Source of the DNA: Gentiana macrophylla
Lineage: Eukaryota > Streptophyta > Magnoliopsida > Gentianales > Gentianaceae
Direction of reading: 5' to 3'
Assembly: GCA_026214975.1 (NCBI GenBank)
Contig: CM047805.1
Span: forward strand, 191,279,620-191,343,619
Length of the DNA: 64,000 bases
Of this stretch, positions 22,701-34,163 are shown one piece after another; position 1 is the stretch's first letter; every line of letters begins with the position of its first letter. The notes beneath the pieces were generated by a model. That model had not been told where the DNA came from and did not search any database. It saw only the letters and a program-made list of their open reading frames with translations. The position numbers and the translations under genes are program-made.

Positions 22701-23580
22701 AGATCTTCCGGCTCACAGCCAAGGGATCTTTGAGTGCGGAAGAGATGGTGAATAAGAGATGCAGAATTGATGCGGGTCGGACTCAAAGAAACATGACGTG
22801 AGTATGACGGGGTTAAATCAAGAAGATGAGAGCTCGGGTGATATCCAGACTTCGCTTATACGCACCCGATTATGTGTATGGATGTTTCTCGGATGTCCGA
22901 CCTGGACTTAATCGAAGCGGACTTGAAGCTATGAGATACGTAAGTATCCTTTCCTTTATTTCCTTAGTACTTTCTTTCCGAGTGATCTTGATCGTGCGTC
23001 ACGTTATTTCAGGGGTCGGTCGTAGGTGAAGAAATTTTTTGCCGTCTTGCGTGTTCGTCTGCTGAAAGGGAGAAGAGGGCCTCCGATCTAAAGTCCAAAG
23101 ATGATCGAATACAAGAACTTGAAGAGCGACTGCGGTAACAAGTGGAAGGGATGAAGGCGTTAAGGTCCGAATATGACGCTCATCTTCAGGAGTTCATGAA
23201 CGAACACTTAAAAAAAAACTGAGCTTGACGGTCATGTCGCAAGGCTTCAGGGGGAGCTCTCGGCGTCCGAGGCTATTGTTTGAGCTTTCCCTGCTCGTCT
23301 TCAAGAGGCCTCGGCTCAAGTCGTTAAAGATTACAAGGCATCCTCTGCCTTTATTGAATCCTTAAAGCGGCTGCTGAGCCCTGCTGTGGGAACTAGCTAC
23401 ACACTAGGGGTAAACGATTGTAGGGTCCTTCCCCGGACCTCTCAATTGATAGCTTGGCCCACTCCGACTTGCATAGCCCTGACGCCGAGTCGATATACTC
23501 TCTTCGGGTGAAGGAATTTCAAGCGGGGGTGGATCTCGAGGCGAAGTACCCTATGTAGGCTTAGTTTTTAAATTTTGATA
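19717..23580 (+). pseudogene. Gypsy-type transposon protein (Transposase_28/PF04195-like) pseudogene, split by a nested LTR
   Basis: The first part (19717-20445) stays in one frame except for a TAG at 19954-19956. It reads HFAIYEAQLKAGLRLPLCPA, then VYVLRHYGLG and GFAILCRAVGVRFSEGLFW, the pattern I recognise for the 'putative gypsy type transposon' domain of plant Tat-like elements. A solo LTR interrupts it at about 20597-22290. Downstream pieces continue with a Pro/Glu-rich hinge (22416-22697) and a coiled-coil tail (RIQELEERLR near 23100; EFQAGVDLEAKYP at about 23510-23560), with several stops. Intron-like GTAAGT sites occur near 22372 and 22938. The protein is thought to be gag-like, but its function is unproven. 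Confidence 0.6.
20597..22290 (-). mobile_element. Solo copia-type LTR nested in the gypsy-type pseudogene
   Basis: In its own (minus) orientation it starts TGTTAGGTGTAGTGCCGAAAGAC at 22290, the same head as the LTRs at 31932-33764 and 59124-60985. It shares with them a TATA-like ctttatatat near 20910 and a ggcgccac patch near 21138. The left end is approximate (20566-20600). No clean 5-bp duplication was found, and no primer-binding site or internal region adjoins it. Confidence 0.65.
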
Positions 23581-24289
23581 GTATATATTTTTTAGTTCGG
23601 TAATTTTTTGGTCATTACGCCTTTTAGAGTTAATGGAATTTTGAAGTTTTTGTTTTGTTTGTGTGAGTGATGTAGTTGCCCCCTAGTATGTCATGCCTAT
23701 GATTATTCAGGGATGGCATACTAGTGTGTATTATGTATTATTTGCGCAAATAGTTAAAATTTTGTTACAAGGCATCATGGTAGAAATTGATTGGGCCGAC
23801 CTATCGTGTGTGTGTGAAAATTGTGTGCGGTGTCTCGCACTGCAGTTTGGTGACACTACACAATAATCTCCATCATGGTGTGTAAGGGACCGCATACAAA
23901 GAGGACTAAAATTATAGTGATATGCAGAACTATGGAGCATCTTTCCGTTTGTTTTGAGTTGGAGTTTTTTTGGGGTTTTTTTATATATATTAGTGGATAA
24001 TAAAATATGCTAAAAATGATTGAAATAATGATTAGAAAGTTAAAGTGTTTTTTTGAAATTTGTGTAGATAAAGAAATGAGTTGTGAAAGAAATTGAAATA
24101 CGATAGTATAATGAATATAATAATGTTAAAAAAAGTAATAACGTAGATAAAGTGAAATGGTTAGAGATGATTTAATATTTTTTTATTTGTAGTTGAAGAA
24201 TTGATTGGTGAGAGAATTGTAAGAAATGATTGGTGATGTGATGTATAAAACCCAAAAAAAACTCAACCCAAAACAAACAAGAGCATGAT
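23581..24289. other. Retroelement 3' flank and intergenic spacer
   Basis: T-rich sequence following the coiled-coil tail may be the 3' UTR of the gypsy-type gene. From about 23950 it is ordinary AT-rich spacer. No gene is seen. Confidence 0.5.
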
Positions 24290-24492
24290 TGTTTAGCCCT
24301 TCTGCCTAGTTTTGCTTCTGTTTTTTTTGCATTTATTCGTCATTCGGGAAAAAATCCAACACATCTTTTAGCTAGACATAGTTTATTGATTACTGCATTG
24401 GCATATTGGGGAAGCTCACCCCCTGTTGACGTTTTTGTCGTTTGTTTGGTGGATATTGATTATTAAAATACCTCTTTTCTCCTTCAAAAAAA
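24290..24492 (+). mobile_element. LINE 3' tail, same family as 15438
   Basis: About 200 bp matches the end of the LINE family, with phrases such as 'tttagctagacat' and 'ggtggatattgattattaaaa', and ends in an A tract. It is heavily 5'-truncated and lacks any intact domain. Confidence 0.6.
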
Positions 24493-25260
24493 GGAAATTA
24501 TGGTGATGTATCTAGAACATAATAATCCGTGATAAACTTAATCAGAGTATGATATCTTTTGATTAAACACTAATACTGAGCATAGAACAAAACGAGTTTG
24601 ACTATCTTATTTGATCTGTCGATGTCGGATAAATTGGAATTTACATACAATTTGATAATATAAGAGTTGAACTGATTTAAACTAATTCACCGTGGTATGC
24701 TATATAAAGAAATCAACTCTCTCTTCATCTATTAAATCAAATTACCTTACACTCCTTTTTTTTCGATTTGTTACCTTACACTCTTGCGTGTCATTTATCT
24801 ATCAAATATTGACTTGGGCGTTGTCAATTGGAGATAAACTTCGAGACCCCTGACTCTATTGTGTGTTTTGCAGGCCACACACAAATATCATCAAAAGGTT
24901 ACATCGATCATCTCCGCGAGGTCAATTGCTTGCTTTGCAAACAAATTTTTCGAGCATTGTCTGATATCTTCTTCTTATAATGGGATCTCAAACTTTTAGG
25001 TATATCGATTATCAAGTCTCGACATTTTTTTTCCGGATACATGATTTGCAAAAACATGACCGACCTTTTCACCAGGCAACCTAGGTTTAGGGCTTGGGCC
25101 GGCCCTAAGGTGCATGTGAGATCCCTCGCCCACAATTCGGCAATTTTATTAAAAATAATTATCATAGACCAATTTTCTCTTAAAACTTTAGATGTCATGA
25201 CTTATGTCCTGGTCTGAAATACCATTAATACATATTTTTAAATAAAATATAAAAATATTA
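24493..25260. other. Intergenic spacer
   Basis: No coding potential is recognised. A 'gggccggcccta' phrase near 25097, also seen near 44038, suggests an old MITE remnant. Confidence 0.5.
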
Positions 25261-25486
25261 CCACATCCGTCTCATAAAAAGTGTTTATATAGAAAATCAA
25301 TACATCATTTAATTCATTTTTCCAAAGTATTTCTATTATAGCATTTAATGTTTGTATGTTAATTTCACATTCCGAAAGAAGCATTTATTAAGTGATACCC
25401 ATATATGTCCAAAATACTACACATTAATCGATTTCTTAATCCGTATGCAATACAAAAAATGGATACTTTTTGTGGGGAGGAGTTAG
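25261..25486. mobile_element. Degenerate Stowaway-type MITE
   Basis: Left end CCACATCCGTCTCATAAAAAG and right end (complement) CTAACTCCTCCCCACAAAAAG form imperfect inverted repeats of the CTCCGTCCCATAAAAAG type, flanked by TA on both sides (25259-25260 and 25487-25488). The intact relative is at 46297. Confidence 0.55.
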
Positions 25487-26253
25487 TAATACGAATACAT
25501 ATTTTTTTTTGAGGGAACAAATACATAATTTCTAGATCTATATATTAAAATAACATCAAATACTTAATGTCACAATGTGGTGAAACTATCAACTCCATGG
25601 TCACAATAAAACACACATAACTGAATTTAAAAAAAAGAAGAATATAGAAAAATTTCAAAAGATGCGGCATGTCATAAATGAAAAGGTATTGAATTTATGA
25701 TTTGGTTTTATTATATATTTATATATAATAACTGGTCTCGCTGGCGGACTAACCGATCAAAGGGGCCGTCCGACCAACCGGTCTTAAACCCCATTTAGCA
25801 TGGGACCGACTATGATAGATTCCCAAATTATATCGGGGCAATTAATAATCGAATAAAATGATTACAAAATGTGCTACGACCATATTCTACCTCTATAAGA
25901 GGATTCATTTCAGATGCTCTTAACGAATTCTACATTTGATAGTTTTAAATGCACATTTTTCTAGCTTATAGAATTAAGATGAAATAAATCAGATTCTCTA
26001 TTTTACGTAATTGAGTAAATATAAAGAAAATATTTACAAAATTTGTAAGAATAATGTAGATGTAAAGAGAATTTGTAAGAATATTACTTCACACTAAAAA
26101 AAACAAAGTACTTACTGCTGTGCTTTTTTTAACGTTTTAAAGATTTTACAGTATTTACTGTAATTGCTCTAGGACCACTATGGACAAGTATATTACACTA
26201 GAGTTTTTATATATATACCCTCATATGACTTATATGTTTCGATCATGCATATA
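25487..26253. other. Intergenic AT-rich spacer
   Basis: Contains a short block near 25735-25800 (ggcggactaaccgatc, gtccgaccaaccggtc) with pyrimidine-rich direct repetition. No gene is seen. Confidence 0.5.
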
Positions 26254-26749
26254 CAGTAAAACATCTATAAATTAATACTATTTAAATTAATAACCTCTCT
26301 AAAATAATATTTTTCTCCGGTCCCGATTTGGGCCAATTCAAAAAATGATCAATTTCGATAAGATAATAAGATAATAATTTTTAGAAAATCCCTGTATAGA
26401 TATACAGTCCCAATAATATCATAAATTAATAATTCTCCATAAGTTCGGGGGTGGTGCATGCTTTGAATTTGCATCAAAAGTTGTTAAGTCACTTTGATGC
26501 GTTGAGTCTTCTTTTACGTGTAATGCTCCAGGTGTTGATCGTTTTCAACATCATCTTCAAGATTATTTTCAAGAATGATATTTGCAATTTCTTTCAGGTG
26601 CGCCCTGATACGAACACGCGTCATTTTTGTTTGATATCAAAAACTCTCTTTAAATTAATAATTATTAATTTATTGATAAATTAATACCTCTCTAAATTAA
26701 TAAAATCTTCCGGTCTCAACTATATTAATTTATTATAGAGGTTTTACTG
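26254..26749. mobile_element. Emigrant/Lemi1-like (pogo, Tc1/mariner) element
   Basis: The left terminus CAGTAAAACATCTATAAATT and the right terminus, whose complement is CAGTAAAACCTCTATAATAA, match the known Emigrant inverted repeat. TA target duplications flank both ends (26252-26253 and 26750-26751). The 496-bp interior keeps 'attaataacctctctaaa' type subterminal copies and no intact transposase. It is a non-autonomous copy. Confidence 0.75.
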
Positions 26750-28854
26750 TACTTGTTTAACGAGTTATGATTAAATCTAATTCACCAGTTCCAATGCATA
26801 TAAAATACTACTAAAATCATACTAGTAAAAAAGATTGGACAAAAGTTCGTAGAAGCAAAAGGAATTAATAAATTACGTAGTATTAATTATTTCAATGTGA
26901 TAAGCACGCTGTTCTATTTTATTTTTAAGATGTAGCCAGATTTTAAAACACACAGAACATAGAAAAATTGGAAGTTATTGTGCGGATAGGATTTTTAGGT
27001 GAAATGATAGGTGAAACGATCAGAAACACATAATTTGAAGACATATAATGAACCGCAGCAGATGATATCTCTACATAAATAAGGTCTACACGTGCAGAGA
27101 ACACCACACATGAACCTCCTAAAAAAATACATGTGGGGCTGCTTTTATTTGTATTTTTGTTGCCACGGAAATTATTAATGAGACTGAAGAGTAAAAAAAA
27201 GTCAAACATAATGACATAGTAATATCGTGAAAAATACTTCGAGATGAAATAATAGGTGAAACGATTAGAATCACACAGTTTAAATTTTATCCATAATACT
27301 AACTCATTTAATTTTTCACAACTATAATACTAACTCACCGAGAGACCCAACACTTAACTTGTTTGTTTTTATTATTTGAGAAGTGTGAGCTTATAAGAAG
27401 AGAGACTAAACTTGTTTGTTTTTTATTGTTTGAGAAGTGTGGAAATTTATAAGAAGAGAGTAGGTTCTATAACAAGAGAGATGACCTAACACTTGAGTTA
27501 CGGTTCTATGCTATAAGAAGAGAAGAAGGTTCTATGTTAAGTGAGATGACCTAACACTTGAGTTTTTTTGTTTCTTGTTTTTAATTGTGCAGGAAGCGAG
27601 ACTTGAACTTGAGATCTTCTGCTCTCTGATACAATATTATGATCTGTCGCTACCGTCAGATCTTAAAAATAATTGGTGTTAGTAGATGTGCTATTATATT
27701 TTCTTATATCACATAATTTATTATAAATTCATCTATAACTGTTGTAAATTAACTATGAAGGATAATTAACCAATTTTTTAATTCGTTTGAAAATGTCTGA
27801 ATGGTTGTTAAAAAAAAAAAAACCGAGTATTGTACATTTACTTAATTAAACTGGGTAAAAGTTTGAATTAATTTAGAGTACCGATGCATTTGTTGATAAA
27901 GTAGCAAGCAAGCACATGGATAAACGACCCTCGTGAAGAGTACCGCCAACTATAATTAAAACTTGATAAAGCTACTATTCCCCAAATGTTTTTCTTTTTC
28001 TATTTAAACCTAAATAAGCTTGGAAATTTAGGAGAAATTCACTTTTTTTTTTTTTTTTTTAAAGTCTGTTTGGACATGATTTATTTTGATTTAACACGTA
28101 TTAGGGAAATAAAATACACCACCACTGTTTTACAAAAATTGTTTACATTAAAAAAAAAATATATTCTTCCATAAAAATATCTATTTAATACTCTTTTTTC
28201 AAACATACCTCTACCCTAACCGTCATTGTTGTATATTTATTTCATATTTCAAAGCAATCATTAATTATAATATAGGGGTATATATGTGTATTACTACTAA
28301 AACAAAACACAATAATTGAGTTTCTATCTGCATGAATAGTAAGTCATACCGAGTATTTCACGCAGATTAAGAAAGCGGTTAAATGACATAAATTTTAAGG
28401 AGAAATTACTAAAATATCATTTGACTATCATTAATAAAATGATTATAATGTAGTTGAATTGTTAATAAATTAGGATAAGATAGGGAAAAGAATAATAAAT
28501 ACTTCATTAATAATATAGAATGACTTATATTTTGGTACAAATAAAAAGAGGTGGAGTGGCTTATATTTTAGGACAGAGGTTGCAATAAAATAAAGTGAAA
28601 TACTCATTCCGTTCCAAAATCACTATTGTAAAAAAATTTGTCTTAAATAACTGATGCAAAATATTTTTCCAATGTAAAATTTAATATACTTTTTCCTTTT
28701 AACTCATATTTTTATTTTTCATACACGGTAAAAAATGCAACAACATTAATTACTCCATTTTCATAAAGGCATTATAATCTTTATCTAATCAAAGTCAAAA
28801 CAATTAATTACTACTTTATTAATCTGCGTGTTTTTGCAACTATCATAGTTATTA
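26750..28854. repeat. Intergenic DNA with short direct repeats and a SINE-like B box
   Basis: About 26988-27035 and 27241-27286 share 'aggtgaaacgat(c/t)agaa'. Between 27357 and 27560, blocks of about 50 bp (cttgtttgttttt...gagaagtgtg...ataagaagagag; then ggttctat...gagatgacctaacacttgag) are each repeated twice. A minus-strand B-box-like GTTCAAGTCTCGC near 27600 hints at a SINE remnant. No gene is seen. Confidence 0.5.
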
Positions 28855-29176
28855 GAGCACATGCAATAACAACCACCTATTTTACCTCAAAAGCATAAAA
28901 AAAATCCTAGGTGGCATTGCAATTACATTGATATCCAAATTTACACCCACAATAGCTCCATTCATTTCTACCCAATATAAAAAGAATAATAAAATTTCAC
29001 CAATTAAACATGAAAGAGAAATTAATATTGTGAAGTTGGAAGTGGTAAGAGCCACTTTCACATTCACTCCGATGCAGGTCCCAATGTATATATTAGAGCT
29101 ATTGCAAATTATTTTACATATTCACTTGGGCATTTCTGACCATTTTCACAGTATTTGCGTCTTATTGCACGTGCTC
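28855..29176. mobile_element. Tourist-type MITE (PIF/Harbinger)
   Basis: Inverted termini GAGCACATGCAATAA (28855) and TTATTGCACGTGCTC (ending 29176) are flanked by TTA on both sides (28852-28854 and 29177-29179), the 3-bp duplication typical of PIF/Harbinger. The 322-bp interior has no transposase. Short open frames within it are fortuitous. Confidence 0.8.
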
Positions 29177-29194
29177 TTATAGGGAAATTCTTAC

Positions 29195-29319
29195 ATGGTA
29201 ACTTCATCCGTATGGAGTTACCATGTGGTTTAATCTAAGCCACACAGTTACATTATGTAATGAAATTGTGTGATCCAGATTGAACTATACATTAACTCCA
29301 CACGAATGAAGTCACCACA
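29195..29319. mobile_element. Small inverted-repeat MITE
   Basis: The left arm (tggtaacttcatccgtatgg) and the complement of the right arm (tggtgacttcattcgtgtgg) form an imperfect inverted repeat of about 35 bp around a short AT-rich centre. Target duplication not determined. Confidence 0.45.
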
Positions 29320-29424
29320 CAAAAACATCCCGGAACGAAGCCAATAATAATTAGAAAGTTGAGTTTTTTTTTTTTAAATTGGTGAGAAAATTAATATAAT
29401 TAATAAAATAATGGTAAAAAAATA

Positions 29425-29580
29425 TTCCCTCTGTTTTTTTAAACTGTCACGTTTGTAGAAAAGATAACTTTAATTTTTTAGATGAATTTAGTCACTTTTT
29501 AGCTTAAGATTAGTCATTTTTTGAATGAACATGATCAATTATTATTTTTTCAAATATGACTCTTAAAAAAACGGAAGGAG
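29425..29580. mobile_element. Stowaway-like MITE
   Basis: TTCCCTCTGTTTTTTTAAAC at the left and the complement of the right end (CTCCTTCCGTTTTTTTAAGA) form inverted repeats. TA lies on both sides (29423-29424 and 29581-29582). 156 bp, non-coding. Confidence 0.6.
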
Positions 29581-30562
29581 TAGTAGTAGAGTGAATAAAT
29601 TGAAATCGAAATAATGAGAGATAATTTAATATAATTTTATTTATAAATAATAATTACTCAATAAGAGAAATTGTAAAATACGAATGAATAAATAATGAAT
29701 TAAAAAAAAGTAGTTGAGTGATTCCAGTCAAAACTGTCTCGTGTCAAAACATAACCTTAAAGCTTCTGTTAAAAACTCAAATTAAATTTTAAGACGATAA
29801 AGACATGTCAAAAGTTTGAACATTTATATGTGTTAGTCTTTATTTAATGAATTTAAATTGTATAGAAATTCTTGGTTGAGTTTATCATACATGATCTTGA
29901 GAGTATCGCTAGCTTTATGCGTTCGTGTATTATCTCGTATGTCGGAAGTGTTAAAGTATCTCACATTGGGAACTTGTGGTTGTTTACATACTATATTAAG
30001 AGATGAATTTCTCACCTCACAACCTGCAGTTTTGGAGATGGTACTCATCTTATATGGGCGGCATATGTTTCCATGAGGAAGATTTATATGTTCTTGGTTG
30101 ACTAGCTCGTGGATCGTCTCTTTGCTTTGGATTCCTTTACTTCATGTCAATTTTCTTTTGTTAAATGATCAGTAATAGCGGTCTTGGCACCTTTCGCTAG
30201 GCATGGTGTCGTGATCTGAGGGGTCCGTCTCTTGGGATGCTCATCCCCGCATAATGTAATGTCTCGCTAATTTGACTGGATTTACCTTAATAATATATGT
30301 TGGTTTTCCTAAATAAAAGAAAAAGAAATTCTTGTTACACATGTCAAGAGAGGGCAATTGTGTTGTTGTGAATTGTGACGCTCGCCCAAATTTAGAATCG
30401 TTCATATGGTGTGTATGTTTGACAAGACTCTCGATTCCATTTTTTTTTAAGGGAACAAGACTCCGGATTCTTCCTCGACAATTTTAGAGAGAAAATATAA
30501 AACCAGGTTGTAGTATCCCTCTGTATTTATTATCAAGCTGTGTCAGACCTGAATTTTTTTTA
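29581..30562. other. Intergenic DNA, possible retroposon tail near 29840-30340
   Basis: The GC-richer segment 29840-30340 ends with 'ttggttttcctaaataaaag' plus an A-rich run, which resembles a LINE 3' UTR, but no protein domain is recognisable. The rest is spacer. Confidence 0.35.
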
Positions 30563-30712
30563 GGAAGCCCGTGCAAAATTGTACGGGCACATATTAATTT
30601 GCACGTGGAGGTTTATGTTGTTACATTGTCAAGTTTTAAAAAAAAAAGGAAAGTACAACGTGGAAATTACACGTGGCCTGTGTTGAGCCCGTTCAAATTT
30701 ACACGGGCTTTC
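30563..30712. repeat. Pair of GCCCGT...ACGGGC hairpins in inverted arrangement
   Basis: Two near-palindromes, GCCCGTGCAAAATTG.. (30567-30588) and GCCCGTTCAAATTTAC.. (30687-30708), are also inverted copies of each other (flanked by aggaa and ttct), about 100 bp apart. Between them are further ACGTGG/CACGTGG motifs. The role is unknown; a foldback element is possible. Confidence 0.55.
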
Positions 30713-30870
30713 TAAAATTTTCACGTCGCTATCTTAAAAAAAAGGCAGGATCGACAATGAAATTAAAATAAATACGGATCTCATACATGGACTGATTTTG
30801 TATTTTCTCGATTTTAGAGGGTTACATTTCATTAGGGTGTGATTCTCTCAAATTAGAGAAAAATTGTAAC

Positions 30871-30975
30871 TAAAGCTGTTAAACCAACCAACAAAGTTGT
30901 TCGCTACTTGAATTCCATTTTGTTTGTTTTATTATAAAACGAATAATCATGAACAAACTCGTGATCTAAACAAAC
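30871..30975. mobile_element. Left half of a probable hAT-like MITE split by the LTR retrotransposon
   Basis: 'taaagctgttaaaccaacc' at 30871 pairs with 'ggttcattaatagctcta' ending at 36531, as in common plant MITEs whose ends read TAGGGCTGTTAA. The LTR element at 30976-36481 would have inserted inside it. The matching right piece is 36487-36531. Flanking duplication is only partial. Confidence 0.4.
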
Positions 30976-31221
30976 TGATGTAGCACATCCAAGCTAATTA
31001 TTAGTATTCTATTATGTTTTAATTAGTTAGTAGTTATATGGGCTTTTTAAGTATTGTGTTATTCCTAAATGGGCTTTGTAGCCTATAAATAGTCTAAGTT
31101 ACCTAAGAGTTAGGTAGAATGTAATTTTGAATATTGAATCATCTTTCTCATTTGAGAATGGTATTATCCTTGAGCTTGGATTAGTTCGTGTTTTATCCGT
31201 TTTTGTAGATCTTTTACATCA
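30976..31221 (+). repeat. 5' LTR
   Basis: 246 bp, TGATGTAGCACATCC at the start and TTTTACATCA at the end. It contains a TATA-like 'cctataaatagtc' near 31081-31093, likely the element promoter. It is nearly identical to 36239-36481. Confidence 0.92.
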
Positions 31222-31223
31222 TT

Positions 31224-31234
31224 TGGTATCAGAG
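31224..31234 (+). other. Primer-binding site, tRNA-iMet type
   Basis: TGGTATCAGAG begins two bases after the 5' LTR. This is the usual plant LTR-retrotransposon site, complementary to the 3' end of initiator tRNA-Met. Confidence 0.88.
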
Positions 31235-31258
31235 AAAGGTTTTTCCCTTTGCTCGTCG

Positions 31259-31909
31259 ATGACTAAAATGAGCTGGGAAGATAGCCGGATTCGCGACGTA
31301 GTTCGGGATTCGAAGATCCTATGGGATACTCCATCACGGCTTAATCAAAAGATCGCTTTTGGGGTAAATCGATCGAGTTGTGACGGGCCGAGACACCACC
31401 CTTTGCGTGACTACAACCAAGTTCGGCGAGTTGTTCCTCGTGTACCTGCAGTTGACGTCGGCGATGGGTTTCACTACCGGAATCGCAATTTTGGTGAACA
31501 ACAACAAGTGCAGCAGAATGGTTTTACTTCCAGCTTTGATGAATTTGACTACGGGTTCCACAACTGCAAGGAGATGGAAGACCCTTTTCATGGGTTTTAT
31601 CATAGATATAGTGGATTAATAGTAAAATTCAAGAAAAATCTTCCTGTTTTTGATGGATTTTGGCACACAGAAGATCTCATGAGCTGGATTGCTGCAATCG
31701 AAGACTTCTTTGAAGAAATCAATCCACCAGAACATATAAAGTGCAAAATTGTTTGGTTTAAAATGAAGGGGGCTGCATATTATTGGTGGAAAATATTGCA
31801 GAACGATCGATTTTCGGAGGGTAAGGATTTGATCATTTCATGGCCTAGAATGAGAGAACTTTTAATCTCTAGATTTGCCCATAGAAAATGTTCGGTGAAA
31901 TGCCCATAG
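31259..31909 (+). CDS. gag-like protein (Retrotrans_gag domain), 216 residues, truncated
   Basis: Gag forms the particle that packages retrotransposon RNA in the cytoplasm. The Met at 31259 is chosen because upstream codons of the same frame lie in the LTR and primer-binding site. The N-terminal half is basic and Arg/Asn-rich. The second half reads LPVFDGFWHTEDLMSWIAAI, then FEEINPPE, KMKGAAYYWWKILQ and ISRFA, the pattern of the Ty3/gypsy-type Retrotrans_gag domain. No CCHC zinc knuckle is present. The frame stops at 31909, 22 bp before the nested LTR, after a 24-bp tandem repeat of 'cccatagaaaatgttcggtg'. The original gag was probably longer. Confidence 0.75.
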   Translation: MTKMSWEDSRIRDVVRDSKILWDTPSRLNQKIAFGVNRSSCDGPRHHPLRDYNQVRRVVPRVPAVDVGDGFHYRNRNFGEQQQVQQNGFTSSFDEFDYGFHNCKEMEDPFHGFYHRYSGLIVKFKKNLPVFDGFWHTEDLMSWIAAIEDFFEEINPPEHIKCKIVWFKMKGAAYYWWKILQNDRFSEGKDLIISWPRMRELLISRFAHRKCSVKCP

Positions 31910-31931
31910 AAAATGTTCGGTGAAATACCAC

Positions 31932-33764
31932 TGTTAGGAAAATATCATCGCAACGAAAGCGATTTAAGGATCTAGATCTATGTGTATACGTAATAAAACA
32001 TCAAATCTACATCTACAAGTAAGTTTGTAAATCATACCTTTTGGATCTCAAAATCCAAATCGAAGAACCGCAAGGAGGATGAATTGGGAGTAGATGTGAT
32101 GAGCACCATGACCTTCCGTGACGTGTGATCCAAGAATTCTCGGTGGAAGGAATTCTAGACTCGAACCCTCCGATATGCTACCCGGAAAAATCACTAAGAT
32201 TTTCTCTACAACTATGGCCGAAAAATTTTCTCTCTTTTTAAAGGAAGAAGTCGAAATTTTTGTGTTGTTGTGTTGAGAGCCATGGTAACTCTCTTTATAT
32301 GTAAGAGTAAACTTAAATTTCCAAGGATTTTATTATTCCAATAAATAAATCCATAAATAAAAAATAATCTCATAATATTTTAGAACAAATCTAAAAATAA
32401 TATTTATCTTTATTTATTACCATAAATATTTATCCAATAAATATTTTATGATTAATGTCTTTTTTAACACACAAGAAAACTAATTCCTTGTTAAAAAAGG
32501 ACATATGAGGCGCCACAACTTTTATTGACCTAGTCAATATTAATTTTGCCATTACACAACAATTTGGAAGCAAGATTATGGAAAATGTCTTTTTCCACAT
32601 ATTTAATTATTTAGCCCAACTAATTTAATAGTCCACTAAACAATTAATTCACATATCATTTTAATAAAGTCCAACATGAACTAAATCAATATTATTAGGA
32701 TTCGATGTCCGAGAATATACATGCTATATTAGGAGAAGCACGTGGGGACCATGGACTAATAATCGTGGTTCGATAAATCAAATAAATAATTATCGACGAA
32801 CGTAACAATTATATATTCGATAAATCAATCACAGAATATGCCACCATAATCCCGTGATCGCACTCCTCCGATTATAAGATTATATTTATCTCTCACGAGA
32901 AAGTAATAAGCGCCCACCGATATAATCATTTCATATGGATTAATCCTCCATAGATCGTTTCATTCTAAATCGGGAAGTTACCGTTAACCATTTTCGTAAC
33001 ATCTTGTCTTACTTACCGTTAACCCCTAGTGATCAATAATTCAAATAACTCTTTGGTAGCTAATCGGTGTAATATGAATCCCATGGATCGATCAATGTCT
33101 GGATTAACTCATAAGTGAATCTGTCTCATCTACTTCCATAAATGGAAGGAATGGATTCGTGATCCGTGATAACACGAGACTACTCACTCAATCCAAGACA
33201 ATGCCAAGATGAGGTAATTGAGATCACAGACTCGGTGTAATCCTTAACCGTCAAGTCAAACCTCATAATCGATTCAAGCGATTGATCGTGATCACCTCGA
33301 GATTAAGATATATCCATAATATGATCATCTAATGATTCGATAAGACTTCTCAATTACGTAATTATATTGAGAACTCGGATCAAATCGGTCCAAATTTCTA
33401 TATGATATATCTATCATATATAAATGCCCCATTAGGTTCCCTTAACCGAAAGTCCGGATAAGACGATCACACCTATCGTGTTATGGGCGCATTAATAATG
33501 CGTTAAAGGGGAGACCCGATACTCTCGATTAACTTTACTACGGACTAATTGTATTTTAAGTACATCTTCACTAACTCAATCCTCCCGTGTATGTCTCATA
33601 CAATTTGAGTTAAGTGATTACATAAACGATATACTCGTGGTTTTCAGTAGTGTAAATACTATTGTCACATCGGTGATTATGAGAATAATAAATATGAATA
33701 ATAACATCATTTCGCTTATTAAATAAAACAATTACAAAATTGTCTTTCGGCATCACACCTAACA
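31932..33764 (-). mobile_element. Nested solo LTR, copia-type
   Basis: 1833 bp from TGTTAGGAAA to CACACCTAACA on the plus strand. In its own orientation it begins TGTTAGGTGTGATGCCGAAAG, as at 59124. It has the shared TATA-like segment (complement of ctctctttatatg near 32290) and a ggcgccac patch near 32510. Flanks accac and aagct do not match as a 5-bp duplication, so recombination between two insertions is possible. No internal region is present. Confidence 0.8.
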
Positions 33765-34163
33765 AAGCTAACAACAAGAAGCAAAGAAGTGAGGTGAGTG
33801 TTTGCACAATACCTCAAATGGATTTTACGGCGCCACGGGAATCACTCAGATGCAAGCAACAACAAGAATTGTAAATTGTATGCGAGGCAAGAGACGAAGT
33901 ATGGGAATATAAAAAACAATGGGCATTTACGGAAACAACTGCAGGAGAACGTATGAGGACTGAGATTTTAACACCCATCAAGTGTTTGAAAAAATTGCCG
34001 AACCAGTTGAACAAGCACAAACAAGAAGAGGAAAAAGAGAAGCATTTGATGGTCGATGATTTCTCACACAAAGAAATGTTCGATTCAAGTCCCTTACTGA
34101 TCTTCCAACAAACAAACAAGTCCATTGTGTAGCTAATCTTAATGATCACGAGGTGCGACACGT
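33765..34163 (+). pseudogene. Decayed coding stretch of the LTR element
   Basis: Between the nested LTR and the large ORF, one frame is open apart from a TAA near 33872. It encodes a charged, Lys/Glu-rich segment ending NKHKQEEEKEKHLMVDD and later a TAG near 34131. It is probably the remainder of the polyprotein between gag and the downstream ORF. No domain is recognisable. Confidence 0.5.

Noticed and set aside
31127..31258. Upstream extension of the gag frame
   Set aside because: It reads through the LTR and the primer-binding site, which cannot be coding in the genomic RNA's gag; the Met at 31259 is used instead.
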